Source: Acidobacteriota bacterium (GTDB lineage: Bacteria; Acidobacteriota; Terriglobia; Terriglobales; SCQP01). From it: a DNA stretch of 5,080 nucleotides. The stretch covers positions 1-5,080 of the forward strand of contig JAKAOE010000187.1 of the NCBI GenBank assembly GCA_021823305.1, read 5' to 3'. Positions 1 to 5,080 of the stretch are shown here, one piece after another (position 1 is the first letter of the stretch; the number at the start of each line of letters is the position of its first letter). The position numbers and the translations under genes are program-made. The notes under the pieces are model-generated. The model made no database searches. It was not told the DNA's origin and was given only the letters and a program-made list of their open reading frames with translations.

Positions 1-2
1 CG

Positions 3-998
3 ATCTATCCCGACACGCCCCGCATCCACTATCACGAAGTCGAGGTCTCCAACTACCCGCTCTTCCAGTACGCCCCCTACGGCCTGGCGCTCGCCTCGCG
101 CATGGCCGAGGTGGCCGAGTGCTACGACCTCGACCTGCTCCACGTCCACTACGCCATCCCGCACTCCATCTCGGCCCTGCTGGCCAAGCAGATGATGGCG
201 CCCAAGCGCCGCCTGCCCTTCGTCACCACGTTGCACGGCACCGACATCACGCTGGTCGGCTCCGACCGTTCCTATTTCCCCATCACCAAGTTCTCGATCG
301 AGCAGTCCGACGGCATCACCGCCATCAGCCAGTACCTGCGCCGCCAGACCGAGGAGGTCTTCGGCATCCACCACCCCATCCGCGTCATCCCCAACTTCGT
401 CAACTGCCGCACCTACCACCCCGCGCCCGAGCGCCGCCGCGCCGAGCCCACGCTGGTCCACATCTCCAACTTCCGCGCCGTGAAGCGCCCGCTCGACTGC
501 ATCCGCATTCTCGAGGCGGTGCGCCGCGAGCTGCCGGTGCATCTGCTGATGGCGGGCGACGGTCCCGAGCGCGGCCCGGCCGAGATGCTCGCCCACGAAC
601 TCGGCGTCGCCGCCCACGTCACCTTCCTGGGCAAGCAGGACCACATCGAGCGCCTGCTGCCGGAAACCCATGTCATGCTGCTGCCCAGCGAGCTCGAGTC
701 GTTCGGCCTGGCCGCGCTCGAAGCCATGGCCTGCGGCGTGCCCACCGTCGCCACGCAAACCGGCGGCCTGCCCGAGCTCATCACCTCGGGCGAGGACGGC
801 TTCCTCGAGCCGGTGGGCGACGTCGCCGCGCACGCCGCCCGCGTTCTCGCCCTGCTGCAGGATCGCGACCTCTACGCCCGCGTGTCGGAGGCCGCGCGCC
901 GCACCGCCGCCGGCTTCGACTCCGCCCGCGTCATTCCGCAGTACGAGCGGTACTACCAGGAAATCTGCGACGCCGTCCCCGCCGGCGGTGCGCGATGA
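3..998 (+). CDS. bshA: BshA, N-acetyl-alpha-D-glucosaminyl L-malate synthase (GT4 glycosyltransferase), 5'-truncated by window edge
   Basis: Cytosolic GT-B glycosyltransferase for the first step of bacillithiol synthesis, transferring GlcNAc from UDP-GlcNAc to L-malate. The frame is open from base 3, and 331 residues are visible. BshA proteins are about 375-380 residues, so about 45-50 N-terminal residues, including the Gly-rich start of the fold, lie upstream. The Met codon at 102 is internal, because BshA-like sequence (HYHEVEVSNYPLFQY) precedes it. Recognisable BshA segments follow in order: LHVHYAIPHS, TTLHGTDITLVG, HISNFRAVKRP, LLMAGDGPE and ESFGLAALEAMACGVP. The last contains the GT4 E-x7-E motif, with glutamates at bases 696-698 and 720-722. 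Resemblance to Bacillus BshA runs the whole visible length, well beyond generic GT4 similarity. The stop overlaps the bshB1 start (ATGA). Alternative: another GT4 enzyme, unlikely given the bshB1 neighbour. Confidence 0.95.
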   Translation: MYPDTPRIHYHEVEVSNYPLFQYAPYGLALASRMAEVAECYDLDLLHVHYAIPHSISALLAKQMMAPKRRLPFVTTLHGTDITLVGSDRSYFPITKFSIEQSDGITAISQYLRRQTEEVFGIHHPIRVIPNFVNCRTYHPAPERRRAEPTLVHISNFRAVKRPLDCIRILEAVRRELPVHLLMAGDGPERGPAEMLAHELGVAAHVTFLGKQDHIERLLPETHVMLLPSELESFGLAALEAMACGVPTVATQTGGLPELITSGEDGFLEPVGDVAAHAARVLALLQDRDLYARVSEAARRTAAGFDSARVIPQYERYYQEICDAVPAGGAR

Positions 999-1693
999 GC
1001 GTCACCATCCTCGCCGTGGGCGCCCACCCCGACGACATCGAGTTCGGCTGCGGCGCCCTGCTGCTGCTCGAGCGCCAGGCGGGCAACGCGGTCAAGCTGC
1101 TGGTGCTTTCGCGCGGCGAAGCCGCCTCCTCCGGCACGCCCGAGGAGCGCGAGCAGGAGTCGCGCGCCGCCGCCGCCCAGCTCGGCGCCGCGATCGAGTT
1201 CCTCGACTTCCGCGGTGACTGCTATCTCGAGTACACGCCGCAAAACGCCGTCCGCCTCGCCGCCGAGATCCGCCGCGCCCAGCCCGCCATCGTGCTCGCG
1301 CCGCATCCCGAGGCCAACCAGCATCCCGACCACGCCGCCGCCGGCAGCCTGGTGCGCGACGCCTGCCGCTTCGCCCGTTACGCCGGGCTGGTGGACCTGC
1401 TCACCCTTCCGCCGCACAAGGTCGGCCAGCTTTATTACTACGACATCACCCGCCACGGCGTCCGCCCGCCCGACCTCGTGGTGGACGTCTCCGCCGTGGC
1501 CCCGGCCTGGCAGCAGCTTATGGAATGCCATGCCAGCCAGATGCGCACCCGGCGCTACGCCGAGTTGCAGCTCGCCGCCGCCCACCTGCTCGGCCTCAGC
1601 CTCGGCGTCGAGCATGCCTGCGGCGTCTACGCCAACGACCCCGTCCGCGTCGAGCGCCTGTCGTCGCTGGCGCTCTCCGCGCGCCATTTCTGA
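995..1693 (+). CDS. bshB1: BshB1, GlcNAc-L-malate deacetylase (LmbE/PIG-L family)
   Basis: Zinc-dependent cytosolic deacetylase that converts GlcNAc-malate to GlcN-malate, the second bacillithiol step. It has 232 residues, close to the usual 230-240. The N-terminus carries AHPDD: H11 and D14 are expected zinc ligands and D13 the catalytic base. R52, in the stretch after RGEAASSGT, matches the conserved family Arg. H110-P-D-H113 supplies the third ligand (H113) and the transition-state His (H110). The C-terminal stretch GVEHACGVYANDP resembles the end of BshB1 proteins. The usual G-M-G-G after AHPDD is G-C-G-A here, a mild departure. The ATG at 995 overlaps the bshA stop by four bases and no clear Shine-Dalgarno is visible, which suggests translational coupling. 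The frame is also open upstream inside bshA, but that stretch is Arg/Pro-rich shadow. Related LmbE deacetylases (MshB, mycothiol conjugate amidases) are less likely beside bshA. Confidence 0.92.
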   Translation: MSVTILAVGAHPDDIEFGCGALLLLERQAGNAVKLLVLSRGEAASSGTPEEREQESRAAAAQLGAAIEFLDFRGDCYLEYTPQNAVRLAAEIRRAQPAIVLAPHPEANQHPDHAAAGSLVRDACRFARYAGLVDLLTLPPHKVGQLYYYDITRHGVRPPDLVVDVSAVAPAWQQLMECHASQMRTRRYAELQLAAAHLLGLSLGVEHACGVYANDPVRVERLSSLALSARHF

Positions 1694-2172
1694 TGTCCGC
1701 CGCGCGCGAAGAGCACTGGATGCGCGCCGCCATCGTCGCCGCCCGCCAAGGCATCGCCGCCGGCCAGTCGCCCTTCGGTTGCGTCATCGTATCCGGCGAA
1801 GCGCCGCTGGCCACCGCCCACAACCAGGTCTGGGCCTCCGGCGATCCCACCGCCCACGCCGAAATCACCGCCATCCGCCTGGCGGCCCAACGCAGCGGTG
1901 ACATCTCGCTCGCGGGCTGCGAGCTCTATAGCACCTGCGAACCCTGCCCGATGTGCATGGCCGCGATCCACTGGGCGCGGGTGGACCGCGTCGTCTATGG
2001 CGCCGCCATCGCCGATGCCGCCGCCGCCGGCTTTCACGAGCTCACGCTCCCCGCCGCCCGCCTGCTTGAACTCGGCCGCAGCCCGGTGCGCCTCGAAGCC
2101 GGCTGCCTCGCCGCCGAATGCCGCGCCCTCTTCGGTGAATGGCAAGCCGCCGGCAAGTCGGCCGCCTATTGA
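1693..2172 (+). CDS. Nucleoside/nucleobase deaminase, guanine deaminase (GuaD)-like
   Basis: Zinc-dependent deaminase of the cytidine/deoxycytidylate deaminase fold, 159 residues, cytosolic. The active site is complete: H55-A-E57 within DPTAHAEITAIR, and P84-C85-P-M-C88 within STCEPCPMCMAAIHWAR. H55, C85 and C88 should bind zinc and E57 shuttle the proton. DPTAHAEITAIR, N44, the DAAAAGF stretch (D108) and a C-terminal Tyr resemble Bacillus GuaD (guanine to xanthine plus ammonia). The tRNA adenosine deaminase TadA is the main alternative, and the CLAAECRALF segment is also TadA-like. Substrate is therefore inferred and no symbol is assigned. The start at 1693 shares one base with the bshB1 stop (TGATG) and gives a GuaD-length N-terminus. 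Met10 at 1720, preceded by GAAGAG, is a possible alternative but shortens the first helix. Probably co-translated with bshB1, although no metabolic link to bacillithiol is known to me. Confidence 0.85.
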   Translation: MSAAREEHWMRAAIVAARQGIAAGQSPFGCVIVSGEAPLATAHNQVWASGDPTAHAEITAIRLAAQRSGDISLAGCELYSTCEPCPMCMAAIHWARVDRVVYGAAIADAAAAGFHELTLPAARLLELGRSPVRLEAGCLAAECRALFGEWQAAGKSAAY

Positions 2173-2236
2173 AGGTTGCCGAGCCGCTCAAATCCCTTCT
2201 AGACGCCGCAGCGGCCACCATGCCACGCTCGCCCGC
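2173..2236 (+). promoter_or_regulatory. Only true intergenic gap; weak candidate promoter
   Basis: These 64 bases separate the deaminase stop from the M1 start and are slightly less GC-rich than the genes. TTGCCG at 2176-2181 and TCTAGA at 2198-2203, 16 bases apart, could be weak -35/-10 elements, each matching about three of six consensus positions. No T-run or long-stemmed hairpin suggests a terminator, so read-through from the bsh genes is equally plausible. The M1 start codon has no clear Shine-Dalgarno. Confidence 0.2.
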
Positions 2237-4759
2237 ATGACCCGCTCGCGGTTCGCTCTGGCTGTGTGCACCGCTTTGGCCGCCGTCTTCGCCGTCCGCG
2301 CGCAGACCGTGAATCCGCGCTTGCCGGGTGGCGTCCACTGGCCGCCCAGCCGCGCCTACCGCGCCGAAAACTACAAGCTGGCGCTGCACTTCAATTTCAG
2401 GAAGGGCGAGGTCTTCGGTGACGACACCGTCACCCTCCACCCCATCGAAGCCGGCTTCCACCGCTTCTACCTCAACAGCTCCGGCCTCGCCATCCAGTCC
2501 GTCAGCCTGCTCCGCCCCGGCGCCGCCCCGCGCGCGCTCGCTTTTTCGCGCCGCGATCCCCGCCTCTGGATCACGCTCGACCGCGCCTACGGCCCCGCCG
2601 ACACGCTGCGCGTGCGCATCGTCTACCATGGCTTCCCCGCCACCGGCCTGTTCTTCGTCACCCCGACCCGGCACTATCCGCATTGGCCCACCGAGGTTTT
2701 CTCCCAGGGCGAGCCCGAGCTCAATCATTATTGGTTCCCCTGCTGGGATTACCCCAACGACATGGCCACCAGCGAAACCGTCGTCACCGTCCCTGACCGG
2801 CTGAGCGTGGTCTCCAACGGCAGGCTGGTGAGCGTCACCCGCGCCGGCGGCAATGCCACCTACGACTGGCGCGAGAGCGTCCCCCACAGCTCCTATCTCA
2901 CCTCCATCGCCGTCGGCCCCTGGCGCAAGGTGACGGACCGTTACGAGAACACGCCGGTGGACTACTACGTCGCGCGCTCGGTTTCCGCCGCCCGTGCCCG
3001 CCGCTCGTTCCACCTCACGCCCGACATGCTTGGCTTCTTCTCGCGCGCCACCGGCGTGGAGTATCCCTACGAGCAATACGCCCAGGTTGCGGTCCATAAT
3101 TTCGTCTTCGGCGGCCAGGAAAACGTCAGCGCCACCACGCTCACCGACGCCACGCTGCACTCCGCCCGCGCCGACCACGATTACTCCAGCACCGGGCTGG
3201 TGGATCACGAGCTCGGTCAGCACTGGTTCGGCGACTACGTCCAGGGCCGCGACTGGGCCGATATCTGGCTCAACGAGGGCTTCGCCACCTACATGGAGGC
3301 GCTCTACGCCCAGCACCACGCCGGCTACGACGCCTACCGCTACGCGATCTACCAGGATCAGCAAGCCGAACAGGCCGAGCAGCGCTCGGGCAACCTGCGC
3401 CCGCTCGTGGACCGCCGCTACGCCGACCCGCTCGACATGTTCGACGCCGTCACCCACGCCAAAGGCGCCGCCGTGCTCGACATGCTGCGCTTCGTCGTGG
3501 ACGGCCCCGCCGCCGCGCGCAAGCCGGCGTCACAACAAGAGCGGCTCTTCCGCGCCCTGCATCACTACCTGGTGAAGTACCACGGCCGCGCGGTGGATAC
3601 CCACCAGCTCATCGCGGCGCTGCGCGCGTCCACCGGGCTCGAGCTCGGCTGGTTCTTCCATGAGTGGGCCTACCGGGCGGGCCATCCCGACTACCGCGTC
3701 GCCGCGCGCTACGACGCGGCGGCCCAAAGCGAAGTGCTCACCGTCGCCCAGACGCAACAGGGCAAGGATATCCCGCCGGTCTTCGTCATGCCGGTCGAGC
3801 TGGCGTTCCACGGCGCCAATGGCGAGCACCGCGACGTCGTCGTCCGCGACGCGCGGCGAAGCCAGACCTTCACCGTACCGCTCGCCTTCCGCCCGCTCTG
3901 GGTGGACTTCGACCCCGGCGATTTTCTCGACAAGACGCTGGTCTTCCCCCAGCCCGCCGCCGCCCTGATCGCCGCCGTCGGACGCGACCCGGAAATGATG
4001 AGCCGCCTCTGGGCGGTGCGGCAGCTCGGCGCGCAGCCCCCGGACGCCGCCGGCCAAGCCGTTGCGGCGCTCCAGCGCGTGCTCCAAACCGACGCCTTCT
4101 ACGCCGTCCGCTCCGCCGCCGCCGCCGCGCTGGCCCAACTCGGCGGCGCGCCCGCGCGGACCGCGTTGCTCGAGTCGCTCGATCCCGCCCGCCAGCCCGC
4201 CAGCCGCGTCCGAGCCGCCGTGGCCGGCGCGCTGGGCCGGTTCGCCCGGCGCCCGGCCGTCTACGCCGCGCTGGTTCGTGCGCTGCGCGCCGACCCGAGC
4301 TACGCGGTGGAAGCCGCCGCGGCCGCGGGCATCGGCCATTCCGGCAACCCCGGCGCGTTCGCCGTCCTCCAGGCCGAAGCCACGCCCGGGCGCGAGATTC
4401 ACGTCATGCAGGCGGTGCTCGCCGCCCTCGCCGCCACGCGCGCGCCCGGCGCCGCCGCCGTGCTGTTCGCCCGCGCCTCGCCGGGCGAACCCGAGCGCGT
4501 CCGCATCGCCGCGCTGGGCGCGCTCGCCGCCCTGCCGCCGGCGCTGGCCGGCGCCGACCGCTCCGCGCTCGTCGCCGCCATCCGCGGTGCGGTCCGCGAT
4601 CCCTACCTCCCCACGCGCCAGGGCGGCGAGCGGCTCGCCGGCGAGTTCCGCCTGACGCGGTTCACGCCCGAGATCCAGGCCGACGCCGCCGCGCCGCTGG
4701 TCATCCAGCGCGATTTCGCGCGCCAAATCTTGGCAGAATTGCGGCATCCGGAGAACTGA
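2237..4759 (+). CDS. Secreted M1-family aminopeptidase-like protein with C-terminal HEAT repeats and altered active site
   Basis: Protein of 840 residues. Residues 1-22 look like a Sec signal peptide: basic MTRSR, a hydrophobic run, and probable cleavage at VRA|QT. Residues about 40-235 form the M1 N-terminal beta domain, with phrases SQGEPELNHYWFPCWDYPND and VPDRLSVVSNG. Residues about 240-485 form the thermolysin-like domain, 485-570 a beta-sandwich, and from about 575 to 800 Ala-rich helical HEAT-like repeats. M1 enzymes remove N-terminal residues from peptides using one zinc. Here H324, E325 and E347 (in LNEGFATY) are kept, but the motif is HELGQHWFGD, so the second zinc-ligand position is Q328 followed by H329. 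The catalytic Tyr position before K-G-A is H407, and GxMEN is GGQEN (292-296). Activity is therefore uncertain. The ATG at 2237 is the only one giving a signal peptide; the open frame upstream lies in the deaminase. Periplasmic or extracellular location is inferred. Confidence 0.9.
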   Translation: MTRSRFALAVCTALAAVFAVRAQTVNPRLPGGVHWPPSRAYRAENYKLALHFNFRKGEVFGDDTVTLHPIEAGFHRFYLNSSGLAIQSVSLLRPGAAPRALAFSRRDPRLWITLDRAYGPADTLRVRIVYHGFPATGLFFVTPTRHYPHWPTEVFSQGEPELNHYWFPCWDYPNDMATSETVVTVPDRLSVVSNGRLVSVTRAGGNATYDWRESVPHSSYLTSIAVGPWRKVTDRYENTPVDYYVARSVSAARARRSFHLTPDMLGFFSRATGVEYPYEQYAQVAVHNFVFGGQENVSATTLTDATLHSARADHDYSSTGLVDHELGQHWFGDYVQGRDWADIWLNEGFATYMEALYAQHHAGYDAYRYAIYQDQQAEQAEQRSGNLRPLVDRRYADPLDMFDAVTHAKGAAVLDMLRFVVDGPAAARKPASQQERLFRALHHYLVKYHGRAVDTHQLIAALRASTGLELGWFFHEWAYRAGHPDYRVAARYDAAAQSEVLTVAQTQQGKDIPPVFVMPVELAFHGANGEHRDVVVRDARRSQTFTVPLAFRPLWVDFDPGDFLDKTLVFPQPAAALIAAVGRDPEMMSRLWAVRQLGAQPPDAAGQAVAALQRVLQTDAFYAVRSAAAAALAQLGGAPARTALLESLDPARQPASRVRAAVAGALGRFARRPAVYAALVRALRADPSYAVEAAAAAGIGHSGNPGAFAVLQAEATPGREIHVMQAVLAALAATRAPGAAAVLFARASPGEPERVRIAALGALAALPPALAGADRSALVAAIRGAVRDPYLPTRQGGERLAGEFRLTRFTPEIQADAAAPLVIQRDFARQILAELRHPEN
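4750..4753 (+). promoter_or_regulatory. Ribosome binding site for the GNAT gene
   Basis: GGAG ends six bases before the ATG at 4760 and lies inside the last codons of the M1 gene. It is the clearest Shine-Dalgarno in the window and supports 4760 over the internal Met at 4838. Confidence 0.6.
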
Positions 4760-5080
4760 ATGCCCCACGCGCAACCCCGCCCGCACGGCGAAGGCAGGCT
4801 CGTCGTTCGCCCGCCCAGACCCGCCGACCACGCCCGCATGGCCGAGCTCGCCGGCCAGCTCAGCTATCCCTCCACCGCCCGCCAGATCGCCGCACGCCTG
4901 CGCGCCCTGCGCGGGCGGCGCGACTTCGCCGTTTTCGTCGCCGAACTCGACGGCCAGGCCGCCGGCTGGCTGGGCGCCTACATCTTCCGCGCGGTCGAGC
5001 TCGATCCCGCCGCCAAGATCAGCGGCCTGGTGGTGGAGGCCGGCGTGCGCTCGCGCGGCATCGGCCAGGCGCTGCTCGGC
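4760..5080 (+). CDS. GNAT-family N-acetyltransferase, 3'-truncated by window edge
   Basis: The first 107 residues of an acetyl-CoA-dependent N-acetyltransferase; GNAT proteins of this type are about 150-170 residues, so roughly the last third is outside. The fold reads in order: a first strand LVVRPPRPAD (about 14-23), a helical stretch with ARQIAARLRALR, a strand DFAVFVAELDG, strand GAYIF, and then the acetyl-CoA-binding motif A, ISGLVVEAGVRSRGIGQALL, with the R/Q-x-x-G-x-G/A element at R97-S-R-G-I-G102. The substrate cannot be read from sequence; small amines, amino acids and protein N-termini are all possible. The ATG directly follows the M1 stop (TGAATG) with no gap and has a GGAG ribosome site, so the two genes are almost certainly co-transcribed. 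The first 12 residues are Pro/His-rich and may be an unstructured leader. Confidence 0.85.
   Translation, partial: MPHAQPRPHGEGRLVVRPPRPADHARMAELAGQLSYPSTARQIAARLRALRGRRDFAVFVAELDGQAAGWLGAYIFRAVELDPAAKISGLVVEAGVRSRGIGQALLG

Noticed and set aside
119..994. Upstream in-frame extension of bshB1 inside bshA
   Set aside because: The translation is Arg/Pro/His-rich shadow; the AHPDD motif sits at the normal distance only from the start at 995.
2205..2215. Perfect inverted repeat GCCGC-A-GCGGC in the intergenic gap
   Set aside because: A one-base loop cannot form a stable hairpin and no T-run follows; such palindromes are expected by chance in GC-rich DNA.
2211..2222. GCGGCCACCATG resembling a eukaryotic Kozak context
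   Set aside because: The window is clearly bacterial, and this ATG opens only a six-codon frame.
1898..2236. Upstream in-frame extension of the M1 gene inside the deaminase
   Set aside because: Pro/Ala/Ser-rich shadow of the deaminase; it would place the clear signal peptide internally.
2261..2269. Possible lipobox around Cys11 of the M1 signal peptide
   Set aside because: The residue before Cys is Val, not Gly/Ala/Ser, and Cys11 is too close to the N-terminus; VRA|QT fits signal peptidase I better.
2042..3457. Long minus-strand open frame (471 codons) opposite the deaminase end and M1 gene
   Set aside because: Gly/Val/Glu-rich composition typical of the antisense of GC-rich coding DNA, no recognisable domain, and it crosses two well-supported genes and their gap.
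3530..4831. Long minus-strand open frame (433 codons) opposite the HEAT region
   Set aside because: Low-complexity Gly/Arg/Ala translation without a domain; explained by high GC and the Ala-rich HEAT codons on the + strand.

Overview
The window is a very GC-rich (roughly 70% by eye), tightly packed bacterial stretch in which every convincing gene lies on the + strand. It holds five genes: the 3' part of bshA, a complete bshB1, a complete CMP/dCMP-type zinc deaminase resembling guanine deaminase, a complete secreted M1-family metallopeptidase homologue with a HEAT-repeat tail, and the 5' part of a GNAT acetyltransferase. Bacillithiol genes in a high-GC genome, next to an M1 peptidase that shares family phrases such as 'WFPCWDYPND' and 'LNEGFATY', suggest an Acidobacteriota-like organism. 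That assignment is inference, because there is no rRNA or marker gene in the window.

Layout: 3-998 is bshA (N-terminus off the left edge). 995-1693 is bshB1, overlapping bshA by ATGA. 1693-2172 is the deaminase, overlapping bshB1 by one base in TGATG. A 64-bp gap follows, the only real intergenic space. 2237-4759 is the M1 homologue with a signal peptide. 4760 to the right edge is the GNAT gene, whose start codon directly follows the M1 stop.

BshA and BshB1 catalyse consecutive steps of bacillithiol synthesis: glycosylation of L-malate with GlcNAc, then N-deacetylation to GlcN-malate. BshC, the cysteine-adding enzyme, is not in the window. The deaminase is probably co-translated with them, though no pathway link is obvious. 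The M1 protein and the GNAT form a second tight pair, possibly still in the same transcript.

The most interesting signal is in the M1 gene. The protein is full length and keeps the family fold signatures, the general-base Glu and the third zinc-ligand Glu. However, the zinc motif reads HELGQHWFGD where the family has HELxHQWFGD, so the second zinc His is Gln and the next residue is His. The catalytic Tyr position (Y-x-K-G-A) is His, and GxMEN is GGQEN. This is either a divergent subfamily with altered metal chemistry or an exported pseudoenzyme. No mobile element, CRISPR array, RNA gene or convincing terminator was seen.
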